A DNA stretch of 64,000 bases from JBLEFH01 sp047345645 (GCA_047345645.1 JBLEFH010000001.1); one strand, 5' to 3'. Shown: positions 29,799 to 38,777, counted from the first letter of the stretch. The notes: generated by a model from the letters alone, not told the origin. Made by a program: numbers and translations.

Positions 29799-30166
29799 CA
29801 GTTTCTCGCCTCTATTTGTGCCACGCGCTCCGGGATGCAGGCGGTGATCGCCGCGCTTTCCGTTGCGTTTTCGGCAGTGGTGACAGCCGCTTGGTTGACC
29901 TCTTCGCCCGATTTTGTCGCGACCAGGCTGCGGAAGGCGACGAACTCTTCATCGGAGAGAAACTTCATCAGGCAGCTAAAGCGCGCCGCATCTTCGGCGG
30001 TTTCGCCGCGCGCGATGGCGGCGTCTTCCTGTGCGGCCCATGCGGCTTCCGCCGTTTCGAACACCGGGAGAGGGCCCGCTGCGCCGTCTGTCACCGGCTC
30101 GTCCGCAGCGGCTTGCTGTGCAAAAGCAGCAAGCGCCAGGGAGCCGATGACAAACAGCGCGCGCAT
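29798..30166 (-). CDS. Small periplasmic protein, first of three Cys-paired paralogs in the sdh operon
   Basis: 122 residues. Cleavable signal peptide (ALFVIGSLALAAFAQQAAA) with no lipobox, unlike its two paralogs, so it is probably soluble in the periplasm. Core FSCLMKFLSDEEFVAFRSLV, then AAITACIPERVAQIEARN; 44 residues separate the two Cys. Its ATG overlaps the sdhA stop as TGATG, so it is translated directly after SdhA. Function unknown. Confidence 0.72.
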   Translation of the reverse strand: MRALFVIGSLALAAFAQQAAADEPVTDGAAGPLPVFETAEAAWAAQEDAAIARGETAEDAARFSCLMKFLSDEEFVAFRSLVATKSGEEVNQAAVTTAENATESAAITACIPERVAQIEARN

Positions 30167-31968
30167 CAGTAAACCCGTTTCTTCGGCTGGATCTTCGCGA
30201 CCGGGATGCCGCCCTTTTCCTCATCCGTCAGCGGATCGAGATGGACCGGACGATAGTCGAGCCGCACATCCGGGCCGTCGACATAGGCGAGGCTGTGCTT
30301 GCGCCATTCCTTGTCGTCGCGATCCGGGTAATCCTCATGGGCATGGGCGCCGCGGCTTTCCTTGCGGGCCTCGGCGGCGACGATGGTCGCGAGTGCGTTC
30401 GGCATCAGGTTGGTCAGCTCCAGCGTCTCCATCAGATCGCTGTTCCAGATCAGCGAGCGGTCGGTGACATGCAGATCGTCCATCTTGCCCGCGATGTCCT
30501 TCACCTTCTCGACACCCTCGGCGAGCGTCTTGTCGGTGCGGAACACGGCCGCGTCGGTCTGCATAGCTTTTTGCATATCGAGGCGGACATCCGCGGTCGT
30601 ATTGCCGCCATCGGCGTAGCGCAGACGGTCGAAACGCTCCATCGCGGCATCAACGGATTTCTCGTTGAGCGGACGGTTTTTCTCATTCGGATCAACGACC
30701 TGCCCCGCCTTGATCGCGGCCGCGCGGCCAAAGACCACGAGGTCAATGAGCGAGTTGGAGCCAAGGCGGTTCGCGCCATGCACGGAGGCACAGCCAGCCT
30801 CACCCACGGCCATCAGGCCGGGCGCAATCGCATCGGGGTTCTCTGCGGTCGGGTTCAGTACCTCGCCCCAGTAATTCGTCGGGATGCCGCCCATGTTGTA
30901 ATGCACGGTCGGGAGAACCGGGATCGGCTCCTTGGTCACATCGACGCCTGCGAAAATCTTCGCGCTTTCCGAGATCCCCGGCAGACGCTCATGCAGCGCT
31001 TCGGGCGGCAGGTGGTCGAGATGCAGGAAGATATGGTCCTTATTCGCGCCGACGCCGCGGCCTTCGCGAATTTCCATGGTCATGCAGCGCGACACCACAT
31101 CGCGGGAGGCGAGGTCCTTATAGGTCGGCGCATACCGCTCCATGAAACGCTCGCCATCGGAGTTGGTCAGATACCCACCTTCGCCGCGCGCGCCTTCGGT
31201 GATGAGACATCCCGCGCCATAAATGCCGGTCGGGTGGAACTGCACGAACTCCATATCCTGAAGCGGCAGACCCTGACGCGCGACCATTCCGCCGCCATCG
31301 CCGGTGCAGGTATGGGCTGAGGTCGCGGAGAAATAGGCGCGGCCATAACCGCCCGTCGCCAGCACGACCATCTTGGCCGAGAAGCGGTGCATGGTGCCGT
31401 CGTCCAGCTTCCACGCCACAACGCCCTGACAAACATTGTCCTCGGTCATGATGAGATCAATCGCGAAATATTCGACGAAGAACTCTGCCTTTTCCTTCAG
31501 CGACTGGCCGTAAAGCGTGTGCAGGATCGCGTGGCCGGTCCGGTCCGCCGCGGCGCAGGTGCGCTGCACGGGCGGGCCTTCGCCAAATTCCGTGGTGTGG
31601 CCGCCGAAGGGGCGCTGATAGATCTTGCCTTCCTCGGTCCGGCTGAACGGAACGCCGTAATGCTCCAGCTCATACACCGCTTTCGGGGCTTCCTGCGCGA
31701 GATATTCCATCGCGTCCATATCGCCGAGCCAGTCCGACCCCTTGATGGTGTCGTACATATGCCATTGCCAGTTGTCTGGGCCCATATTGGACAGGGACGC
31801 CGCAATGCCGCCCTGCGCCGCCACCGTGTGCGAGCGGGTCGGGAACACCTTGGTGATACAGGCCGTTTTCAGCCCTTGCTCGGCCATGCCAAGCGTTGCG
31901 CGCAGCCCGGAGCCACCCGCACCGACGACGACAACGTCATATTCGTGGTCGATAAATTCGTAAGCCAT
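30166..31968 (-). CDS. sdhA: Succinate dehydrogenase flavoprotein subunit
   Basis: Oxidises succinate to fumarate, 600 residues. Start ATG 31968 lies 5 nt after a GGAGG site; the TTG at 31971 is too close to it. FAD-binding VVVVGAGGSGLRA, the flavinylation His in TRSHTVAAQGGIAAS, and the active-site regions FGEGPPVQRTCAA and GANRLGSNSLIDLVVFGRA are present. Length is normal. Confidence 0.97.
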   Translation of the reverse strand: MAYEFIDHEYDVVVVGAGGSGLRATLGMAEQGLKTACITKVFPTRSHTVAAQGGIAASLSNMGPDNWQWHMYDTIKGSDWLGDMDAMEYLAQEAPKAVYELEHYGVPFSRTEEGKIYQRPFGGHTTEFGEGPPVQRTCAAADRTGHAILHTLYGQSLKEKAEFFVEYFAIDLIMTEDNVCQGVVAWKLDDGTMHRFSAKMVVLATGGYGRAYFSATSAHTCTGDGGGMVARQGLPLQDMEFVQFHPTGIYGAGCLITEGARGEGGYLTNSDGERFMERYAPTYKDLASRDVVSRCMTMEIREGRGVGANKDHIFLHLDHLPPEALHERLPGISESAKIFAGVDVTKEPIPVLPTVHYNMGGIPTNYWGEVLNPTAENPDAIAPGLMAVGEAGCASVHGANRLGSNSLIDLVVFGRAAAIKAGQVVDPNEKNRPLNEKSVDAAMERFDRLRYADGGNTTADVRLDMQKAMQTDAAVFRTDKTLAEGVEKVKDIAGKMDDLHVTDRSLIWNSDLMETLELTNLMPNALATIVAAEARKESRGAHAHEDYPDRDDKEWRKHSLAYVDGPDVRLDYRPVHLDPLTDEEKGGIPVAKIQPKKRVY

Positions 31969-31981
31969 CAAATCCTCCGGG

Positions 31982-32359
31982 TCAGCCGAGCGCGATAAGA
32001 ATAACGGACAGGATCGCAGTCGCGCCCAGCAGACCGCAAATCAGGGTGTTGGCCAGCAGCGAGACGACCAGCGTGCTTTTGTTGGACACGTAATCCATCA
32101 ACACTTCCTGAACGCCCATTTTGAGGTGGTAGGCTGCGATGCCGAAAAAGAGGATCGCGACAATCGCGTTCCAGAGATTGTCGAATGTGGCGCGGGCGAC
32201 CGAGAAATCCTCGCCAAGCGTGCTGCCAAAGCTGCACAGGAAGAGGAGCGACAGCGGCACAAGCGCCACGGCGGTCACACGCTGGACCCACCAGTGGCCG
32301 GCGCCTTCATGGGCCGAGCCAAGACCGTCAACACGCGCTTTATCTGTTTGGAATCCCAT
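31982..32359 (-). CDS. sdhD: Succinate dehydrogenase membrane anchor subunit
   Basis: 125 residues from ATG 32359, which has GGGAG about 8 nt upstream. Three membrane segments and the HWWVQRVTAVALVPLS motif of the SdhD family; AAYHLKMGVQEVLMDYV carries the probable haem/quinone-side His. It lies between sdhC (11 nt upstream) and sdhA (13 nt downstream). Confidence 0.92.
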   Translation of the reverse strand: MGFQTDKARVDGLGSAHEGAGHWWVQRVTAVALVPLSLLFLCSFGSTLGEDFSVARATFDNLWNAIVAILFFGIAAYHLKMGVQEVLMDYVSNKSTLVVSLLANTLICGLLGATAILSVILIALG

Positions 32360-32370
32360 AGCTGTCTCCC

Positions 32371-32760
32371 TTAAAGCGCGAAGGCTAGAATGATGGTGAA
32401 GACCAGCGACAGGCCGATCACGATGACGCCGAGCTTCTCGGCGGTCTGGACTTCCAGCCCGCGGCCCGTGTCCCAGACGAGGTGCCGAATGCCGTTGAGC
32501 ATGTGATAGAGGATCGCCCAAAGCGCGCCGAAGAAGATCAGATCGCCGACATAGCTGGTCAGCCACCAATTCGCCGTGGCATAGGCATCCGGCCCGATCG
32601 CGAGGGCGACGAACCACCAGACGACGAGAATCCCGGCCAGCCCGAGCGCGCAGCCGGTAATCCGGTGGACAATCGAGGTCATGGAGGTCAGTTGCGGCCG
32701 GTAATAGGGCCCAATCATAAAGGGTGAAAGCGGGCGTTTGCCCCGGTTGACATCAGCCAT
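32371..32760 (-). CDS. sdhC: Succinate dehydrogenase cytochrome b556 subunit
   Basis: 129 residues from ATG 32760 (site GAGGGAG); a longer in-frame reading to 32838 has no ribosome site. The SIVHRITGCALG signature and the haem-ligand His region YHMLNGIRHLVWD are clear. Three membrane helices. First gene of the sdh operon; its upstream region holds two strong palindromes (32852-32869 and 32900-32935). Confidence 0.94.
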   Translation of the reverse strand: MADVNRGKRPLSPFMIGPYYRPQLTSMTSIVHRITGCALGLAGILVVWWFVALAIGPDAYATANWWLTSYVGDLIFFGALWAILYHMLNGIRHLVWDTGRGLEVQTAEKLGVIVIGLSLVFTIILAFAL

Positions 32761-32851
32761 GTGTGTCTCCCTCTCTGTAATGGCTCGCAAGCCCGGAAAC
32801 GGCCCCGGACGCTGGCATTTTGGTGACTTTAGGACCAAAACTTGCCGCCTT

Positions 32852-32869
32852 ACAAGGGCATTGCCTTGT
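32852..32869. promoter_or_regulatory. Inverted repeat ACAAGG-N6-CCTTGT upstream of sdhC
   Basis: ACAAGG (32852-32857) and CCTTGT (32864-32869) are perfect arms around GCATTG, about 92 bp before the sdhC start. It may be a second regulator site near the sdh promoter; no regulator known to me fits. Confidence 0.35.
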
Positions 32870-32899
32870 GCAGGTGCAAAAAAATGGTTTTGGGTCCCG

Positions 32900-32935
32900 A
32901 TTTGTGATCACAGGTATTTTCTTGTGATCACAAAT
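32900..32935. promoter_or_regulatory. Double TGTGATCACA palindrome upstream of the sdh operon
   Basis: Arms ATTTGTGATCACA (32900-32912) and TGTGATCACAAAT (32923-32935) are a perfect 13-bp inverted repeat, and each arm contains the 10-bp palindrome TGTGATCACA. The two centres are 20 bp apart, near two helical turns, as expected for a cooperatively bound regulator. It lies between the mutT stop and sdhC. No T run follows on the mutT strand, so a terminator is less likely. Confidence 0.5.
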
Positions 32936-32943
32936 CAGGAAAA

Positions 32944-33342
32944 TCAGAGCCAGTCGCGGAGAATCGGGATCAGCGGAAGGTCTGCGGGCGGCATCGGGTA
33001 GGATTTCATCTCATTCGGGCGGACCCAGGCGAGGGTCTGGCCCTCCTTCGGCTGCGGGATGCCGTTCCATTTGCGGCAGGCAAAAAGCGGCATCAGCAGA
33101 TGGAAGCTCTCATAGCTGTGGCTGGCGAATGTGAGCGGGGCGAGGCAGCTTGCCCAGGTGTCGATCCCCAGTTCCTCATGCAATTCGCGGATCAGCGCCG
33201 CCTCCGGCGTCTCGCCCGGCTCGATCTTGCCGCCAGGGAATTCCCACATCCCGGCGAGGCTTTTCCCCTCAGGCCGCTGCGCCAGCAGCACACGCCCATC
33301 GGGGTCGATCAGCGCGACAGCGGAGACAAGGACGGTTTTCAC
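32944..33342 (-). CDS. mutT: NUDIX hydrolase, 8-oxo-dGTP diphosphatase type
   Basis: Removes oxidised dGTP from the nucleotide pool. 132 residues from GTG 33342, whose GTGA overlaps the argJ stop. The Nudix box is complete: GGKIEPGETPEAAL and RELHEELGI. LLAQRPEGKSLAGMWEFPGG is typical MutT. Translationally coupled to argJ, a common alphaproteobacterial pairing. Confidence 0.88.
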   Translation of the reverse strand: MKTVLVSAVALIDPDGRVLLAQRPEGKSLAGMWEFPGGKIEPGETPEAALIRELHEELGIDTWASCLAPLTFASHSYESFHLLMPLFACRKWNGIPQPKEGQTLAWVRPNEMKSYPMPPADLPLIPILRDWL

Positions 33343-34619
33343 GACCGGTAATCCGCGTTGATGGTGATGTAGCCATGGGTGAGATCGCAGGTCCACGCGG
33401 TGTAGCGGCCCGCGCCGAGGCCGAGATCGACGGTGATGTCGAGCTCTTCGCCCTTCATATACTCCGCGCCCTGTTCCTCGCGGTAATCGGGCGAGACCTC
33501 GCCGTTTTCGGCCACCAGCACATCGCCGAAATGGATGGTCAGCCGGTCACGATCCGCCTCCGCGCCCGATTTGCCGACGGCCATGACAACGCGACCCCAG
33601 TTCGGGTCCTCTCCCGCAATCGCGGTTTTCACCAGCGGCGAATTGGCGATGGCGAGGGCGATGGTGCGCGCATCTGCATCGCTCGCCGCGCCGGTGACAT
33701 TGACGGCCACGAATTTCGTTGCGCCTTCGCCGTCGCGGACGACCTGATGAGCAAGGTTGAGCATCACCTCCTCCAGCGCTTTGCCAAACGCCGCCAGCGC
33801 CGCGCCTTCGGTGACCTCCGCGCCGGTGCGGTTGGTGGCGGCGACGAGAAGCGTGTCCGAGGTCGAGGTGTCGCTGTCCACGGTGATCGCGTTGAAGCTG
33901 CGATCACAAATCTCGCTGACCAGCTTTTGCAGGAGCGGCTGCGCGATTTTCGCGTCGGTGAAGATATAGACGAGCATCGTCGCCATATCGGGCGCAATCA
34001 TCCCGGAGCCTTTGGCAAAGCCTGCGATTGTCACGTCTCCGGCCTTGGCGACCGCGCCCTTTGGGAAGGTGTCCGTGGTCATGATGGCGCGGGCGGCAGC
34101 TTCGGCATTGCCGGGCGCAAGCTCCCCCGCGAGATCGCCCAGAATGGCGGTGATCCGGTCATGGGGCAGGGGCTCGCCGATCACGCCGGTGGAAGCGGTG
34201 AAGATGCGGGCGGCGTCGATCCCCGTAGCGGCGCTGGCGGCGGCGCAGATCTCGGCGACCGAACGCTCGCCCTTGCCGCCGGTGAAGGCGTTGGAATTGC
34301 CGGAATTCACGACGATCAGGGCGGGCGCGGTGCTGTCGCTCATCTTCGCCTGACAATCGCGCACAGGGGCCGAGCGCGTGGCCGAGCGGGTGAAGGTGCC
34401 CGCAACCACGCTGCCTTCGGCCAGTTCTGCGATCATGACATCGGTGCGGTTTTTATATTTCACGCCTGCGGACCCTGCGGCGAAGCGCACGCCCTCAATT
34501 TCCGGCAGATCCGGGAAAGGAACCGCCAGCGGCGCGACGACGGGCGTTTTCGGAAGCGTGGCCAGTTCCGCCTCCAAAGCGGCGATTTCGGCGCGAATGT
34601 CATCAGCGGTGCGGGTCAT
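33339..34619 (-). CDS. argJ: Bifunctional ornithine acetyltransferase/N-acetylglutamate synthase
   Basis: Recycles acetyl groups in arginine synthesis; a self-cleaving enzyme. 426 residues. The autocleavage site is in KGSGMIAPDMATML, between Ala and Thr near residue 211. STGVIGE and VNSGNSNAFTG are family motifs. The first 26 residues (RTADDIRAEIAALEAELATL) form an extra helix before the usual start around PLAVPFPDLPEIEGVRFA; whether the true start is later is not resolved. Followed by mutT with a 4-nt overlap. Confidence 0.93.
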   Translation of the reverse strand: MTRTADDIRAEIAALEAELATLPKTPVVAPLAVPFPDLPEIEGVRFAAGSAGVKYKNRTDVMIAELAEGSVVAGTFTRSATRSAPVRDCQAKMSDSTAPALIVVNSGNSNAFTGGKGERSVAEICAAASAATGIDAARIFTASTGVIGEPLPHDRITAILGDLAGELAPGNAEAAARAIMTTDTFPKGAVAKAGDVTIAGFAKGSGMIAPDMATMLVYIFTDAKIAQPLLQKLVSEICDRSFNAITVDSDTSTSDTLLVAATNRTGAEVTEGAALAAFGKALEEVMLNLAHQVVRDGEGATKFVAVNVTGAASDADARTIALAIANSPLVKTAIAGEDPNWGRVVMAVGKSGAEADRDRLTIHFGDVLVAENGEVSPDYREEQGAEYMKGEELDITVDLGLGAGRYTAWTCDLTHGYITINADYRS

Positions 34620-34712
34620 CAGGGCCTCCGGTCTTGTCTATCGCCTCCTTTACGCCGATTTTTTTGGCTTGGCGAGAGAGCCGCGCGCCCGGCGGCCAAA
34701 AAGCTGCGCATG

Positions 34713-34748
34713 AAAAAGCCGCCGCGACCCGGTGTGGATCGCGGCGGC
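34713..34748 (-). terminator. Terminator of the parvulin gene
   Basis: GCCGCCGCGA (34718-34727) and TCGCGGCGGC (34739-34748) form a 10-bp stem. Read on the - strand it is followed by TTTTTC, 22 nt after the stop of the gene ending at 34770. Confidence 0.8.
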
Positions 34749-34769
34749 CAAGGCAGAGATCGCGCGGGA

Positions 34770-35870
34770 TTACTCGCCGATCAGATCGCTGTCGTTGATG
34801 AGAGCCGGGTCGATATTCACATCGGCCTCGGTCACATCGCCATTCTCGCGCAGCTCGGTCACAGCATTGGCGATGGCTTCCTGCTCAAGCTCGGCCTGAA
34901 TGGTGCCGCGCACCTGATCGAGGCTCGGGGCTTCGCGCTCGCGGGTCTCTTCCAGCGTCACGATATGCCAGCCGAACTGGGTCTCGAACGGATCGGAGAC
35001 TGCGCCCGTTTCAAGAGCGGCCACGGCCTCCTCAAACGGGGCGACCATCTGGCCAGCACCGAACCAGCCAAGATCGCCGCCATTCTGGGCGGAGCCGTCC
35101 TTGGAATATTCCGCTGCGAGATCGGCAAATTCCGCGCCGCCTTCCAGCTCTTCGACGACCTTGTTGATGGTCTCTTCATCATCCACGAGGATGTGCGCCG
35201 CTTTCCACTCGGTCTGCGGCTCCATCGCGCCGATCTCTTCCTCGTAACGCTGCTGGATGGCTTCATCCGTCACGTTTTCTTCGATGATCTGCGTCATGTA
35301 GGCGGTCGCGCCAAGCTCGTTGGTGATGTTCTGCACCACGATTTCGGCAAGCTGGTCATTCGATTCCGGCGCGGCTTGTGCCATCAGCGCCTGCTCGATG
35401 AGCTGCTCCTTGATCGCGCGGAAGAGGGTTTCCGGCGGAAGCTGCTGAAGCTGGGCGGGCAGACGGTCGCGCAGGGCGATCATGTGGCCAAGGGTGATCG
35501 AGGTGTCGCCCACTTCGGCAACCACGGTGCTGGCGTCAGCGTCGTCATAATTCGGGGCTTCTTCCGCTGCGGCTTCGCCTTCGGCAGCTTCACCCTCAGC
35601 GGCTTCGGCTGTCGCCTCGCCATTGCCTGCACCGGAAGCTTCGTCGCTGGTCACATCGCTGTCGCTTTCGGCGGCATCCTCAGTGGCAACCTCGTCTGCG
35701 GCTTCCGCGCCAACCGCCGACTCAGGCGTTGCGCCGTCGGTGTTGGTCTGCTGCGCCTCGGCGGCGGTGTCGCCCGCGCTGGTGTCCGCGTTTTCCGCCG
35801 CGTCCTGTGCATAAAGAGCAAGGGGCAGGGCAAGGATGGCCGCAATGGCCGTGGTTCGCATCAGGGGCAT
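34770..35870 (-). CDS. Periplasmic parvulin-type peptidyl-prolyl isomerase
   Basis: Folding helper for exported proteins, 366 residues. ATG 35870 has an AAGGAGG site 5 nt upstream. A signal peptide (TTAIAAILALPLALYAQ) is followed by about 85 residues of low-complexity, Ala/Glu/Asp-rich acidic sequence, then a SurA-like helical region (TLFRAIKEQLIEQALMAQ). The PpiC domain is near residues 220-320: KAAHILVDDEETINKVVEEL, FADLAAEYSKDGSAQNGGDL, FGWHIVTLEETRE. No second parvulin domain, so it is closer to PrsA/PpiD-type single-domain proteins than to SurA. Divergent from secA. Confidence 0.88.
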   Translation of the reverse strand: MPLMRTTAIAAILALPLALYAQDAAENADTSAGDTAAEAQQTNTDGATPESAVGAEAADEVATEDAAESDSDVTSDEASGAGNGEATAEAAEGEAAEGEAAAEEAPNYDDADASTVVAEVGDTSITLGHMIALRDRLPAQLQQLPPETLFRAIKEQLIEQALMAQAAPESNDQLAEIVVQNITNELGATAYMTQIIEENVTDEAIQQRYEEEIGAMEPQTEWKAAHILVDDEETINKVVEELEGGAEFADLAAEYSKDGSAQNGGDLGWFGAGQMVAPFEEAVAALETGAVSDPFETQFGWHIVTLEETREREAPSLDQVRGTIQAELEQEAIANAVTELRENGDVTEADVNIDPALINDSDLIGE

Positions 35871-36041
35871 AAGTCCTCCTTATTTGACGAAGGCCGCGAA
35901 GGGCCTGCCGCCGTTGACAGTCAGGGGGCTGCCGCTTAACTAAGCGCCAACCGGCTCGGGCCGTTTTGGCCCGCCTGCTCCCTCACCTAGATATTGCTTT
36001 GGGGTCAGGCAAGGCCGCAGCGCAACACACACGGAGCTGTT

Positions 36042-38753
36042 ATGCTTGGTTTCGGATCCATCGCGAAAAAGGTGTTCGGCACACCGAATGACCGCATTAT
36101 CAAGGGCTTCCGCCCGCTCGTCGCGACAATCAACGGACTTGAGGAAGAGATTTCCGCCCTCGATGATGCGGCATTAAGCGCCAAGACGGCGGAATTCCGC
36201 GAGCGTCTGGAAAATGGCGAAACGCTCGACAATCTGCTCCCCGAAGCCTTCGCCGTGGTGCGTGAAGCGGCCAAGCGGACCTTGGGGATGCGGCCCTTCG
36301 ATGTGCAGCTCATGGGCGGGATCGTTCTTCACCAAGGTAACATTGCCGAGATGAAAACCGGTGAGGGCAAGACCCTGATGGGCACCATGCCGGTCTATCT
36401 CAACGCTCTGACGGGTCGCGGCGTGCATGTGGTGACGGTGAACGATTATCTCGCCAAGCGTGACGCGGAGTGGATGGCGAAGGTCTATAATTTCCTCGGC
36501 ATGACCGTCGGCGTTGCCGTGCCGGGCATGAATGAGCAGGCCAAGAAAGACGCCTATGCCTGCGACATTACCTATGCGACGAATAACGAGCTGGGCTTCG
36601 ACTATCTGCGCGACAATATGAAGGCGTCGCTCGATCAGATGGTCCAGCGCGACCATTATTTCGCGATTGTCGATGAGGTGGACAGTATCCTCGTGGACGA
36701 GGCGCGGACGCCGCTGATTATCTCCGGCCCGTCGGAGGACAAGAGCGAGCTTTACGTCACCATCGACAAGCTGGTGCCGGAGCTCGAGCCCGAGGTTCAC
36801 TATACCATTGACGAGAAACAGCGCTCCGCGACCCTGACCGACGAGGGCAACGAGTTCATGGAGCAGCGGCTCCACTCGACGGGCCTTCTGGATATGGAGG
36901 CGTCGCTTTATGATCCCGAAAGCGCAACGCTGGTCCACCATGTCGGGCAGGCGCTGCGCGCACATGCTCTCTTCAAGCGGGAGAAGGATTACATCGTCAA
37001 AGACGGCGAAGTGATGCTGATTGACGAATTTACGGGACGGATGATGACGGGCCGCCGTCTCTCCGACGGTCTTCATCAGGCGATCGAGGCGAAAGAAGGC
37101 GTCGAGATCAAGCCGGAGAACATCACGCTCGCCTCCGTCACCTATCAGAACTATTTCCGCCTCTATGACAAGCTGGCCGGGATGACCGGGACGGCCATGA
37201 CCGAGGCGGACGAGTTTCAGGAAATCTACAAGCTTGGCGTCGTCGAAGTGCCGACCAACAAGCCGATTGCGCGGCTTGACGAGGACGACCGCATCTATCG
37301 CACCGCCAAGGAAAAATACGACGCGATTGTCGAAGAGATCAAACAGGCGCATGAAACCGGCCAGCCGGTGCTCGTCGGGACGACCAGCATTGAGAAGTCG
37401 GAATATCTCTCGGAACTGCTGAAAGCGGCGGGCGTGCCGCATAACGTTTTGAACGCGCGGTTCCATGAGCAGGAAGCCGGGATCGTCGCCGATGCGGGGA
37501 AGCCGGGCGCGGTGACCATCGCGACCAACATGGCGGGCCGCGGGACCGATATTCAGCTTGGTGGCAACGTCGATGCGCAGATCAACGCGGCATTGGCCGG
37601 GCTCGAAGAGGGTCACTCCAATGAGGCCGCCGCCGAAGCGCGCCAGCGGATCAAGGATGAGGTCGCGGATGAGAAGAAGAAGGCGCTCGATGCGGGCGGC
37701 CTCTTTGTTCTCGCGACCGAGCGCCATGAAAGCCGCCGGATCGACAACCAGCTGCGCGGCCGCTCGGGCCGTCAGGGCGATCCGGGCCGCTCCTCCTTCT
37801 TCCTGTCGCTGGAAGATGATCTGATGCGGATCTTCGGGTCGGACCGTCTCGATACCATGCTGAAAAAGCTTGGCATGGAAGAGGGCGAAGCGATCACGCA
37901 CCCATGGGTCAACAAGGCGCTGGAGCGCGCACAGGCGAAGGTCGAAGGCCGGAACTTCGACATTCGGAAACAGCTTCTGAAATATGACGACGTGATGAAT
38001 GATCAGCGGAAAGCGATCTTCGAGCAGCGCCGGGAGATCATGGAGGCCGAGGATGTCTCTGAGATCGTGACGGATATGCGCGAAGAGGTCGTGGACGATC
38101 TGGTCGATGAATATATGCCGCCGAAATCCTATCCCGACCAGTGGGATACGGTCGGCCTCTCCGAGGCCGTACGCGACAAGCTGAACCTCGATCTGCCGAT
38201 TCAGGCCTGGGCCGATGAAGAGGGCGTGGATCAGGACGTGATCGCCGAGCGGATCGCCGAAGCGGGCGAGAAGCTGATGGGCGACAAGACGGAGCGCTAT
38301 GGCGAGGAGACGATGAAAGCGGTAGAGAAGCAGCTTCTCCTCCAGACCATCGACAAGAACTGGCGTGAGCATTTGCTGACGCTCGATCACCTGCGCTCAG
38401 TCGTGGGCTTCCGCGGCTATGCGCAGCGCGATCCGTTGAATGAATACAAGTCGGAAGCCTTCGGGCTCTTCGAGAACCTGCTGAGCCGTCTGCGCGGTGA
38501 AGTCACGCAGAGCCTCGCCCGCGTGCAGCTCATGACGCCGGAAGAGCAGCGCCGCATGATGGAGCAGATCCAGCGTCAGGCCGAGCAACAGAAGCAGACG
38601 GTGCAGGCGGCGGAAGCCACTGAGGGCGCGCCCGAAGCGCAGGACAATGGGTTTGACGAGAACGATCCGGCGACTTGGGGCGATCCGTCACGCAACGATC
38701 CTTGCCCCTGCGGGTCCGGCAAGAAGTTCAAGCATTGCCACGGCGCGTTCTGA
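36042..38753 (+). CDS. secA: Preprotein translocase ATPase SecA
   Basis: Motor of the Sec export system, 903 residues from ATG 36042 (GGAG 6 nt upstream); the longer reading to 35994 lacks a site. MLGFGSIAKKVFGTPNDR is the usual N terminus. Walker A MKTGEGKTL, Walker B VDEVDSILVDEARTPLI, NMAGRGTDI, and the C-terminal zinc-binding PCPCGSGKKFKHCHG are intact. Followed by a perfect terminator. The neighbouring parvulin and SecA both serve protein export. Confidence 0.97.
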   Translation: MLGFGSIAKKVFGTPNDRIIKGFRPLVATINGLEEEISALDDAALSAKTAEFRERLENGETLDNLLPEAFAVVREAAKRTLGMRPFDVQLMGGIVLHQGNIAEMKTGEGKTLMGTMPVYLNALTGRGVHVVTVNDYLAKRDAEWMAKVYNFLGMTVGVAVPGMNEQAKKDAYACDITYATNNELGFDYLRDNMKASLDQMVQRDHYFAIVDEVDSILVDEARTPLIISGPSEDKSELYVTIDKLVPELEPEVHYTIDEKQRSATLTDEGNEFMEQRLHSTGLLDMEASLYDPESATLVHHVGQALRAHALFKREKDYIVKDGEVMLIDEFTGRMMTGRRLSDGLHQAIEAKEGVEIKPENITLASVTYQNYFRLYDKLAGMTGTAMTEADEFQEIYKLGVVEVPTNKPIARLDEDDRIYRTAKEKYDAIVEEIKQAHETGQPVLVGTTSIEKSEYLSELLKAAGVPHNVLNARFHEQEAGIVADAGKPGAVTIATNMAGRGTDIQLGGNVDAQINAALAGLEEGHSNEAAAEARQRIKDEVADEKKKALDAGGLFVLATERHESRRIDNQLRGRSGRQGDPGRSSFFLSLEDDLMRIFGSDRLDTMLKKLGMEEGEAITHPWVNKALERAQAKVEGRNFDIRKQLLKYDDVMNDQRKAIFEQRREIMEAEDVSEIVTDMREEVVDDLVDEYMPPKSYPDQWDTVGLSEAVRDKLNLDLPIQAWADEEGVDQDVIAERIAEAGEKLMGDKTERYGEETMKAVEKQLLLQTIDKNWREHLLTLDHLRSVVGFRGYAQRDPLNEYKSEAFGLFENLLSRLRGEVTQSLARVQLMTPEEQRRMMEQIQRQAEQQKQTVQAAEATEGAPEAQDNGFDENDPATWGDPSRNDPCPCGSGKKFKHCHGAF

Positions 38754-38777
38754 TTTGAACCGCGAGACATGAAAAAA

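Noticed and set aside
33150..35939. 929-codon + strand frame across mutT, argJ and the parvulin gene
   Set aside because: It crosses three real genes on the opposite strand and a terminator; an artefact of low stop-codon frequency in GC-rich DNA.
36174..38390. 738-codon open frame opposite secA
   Set aside because: Antisense shadow of a complete secA; no recognisable protein features.
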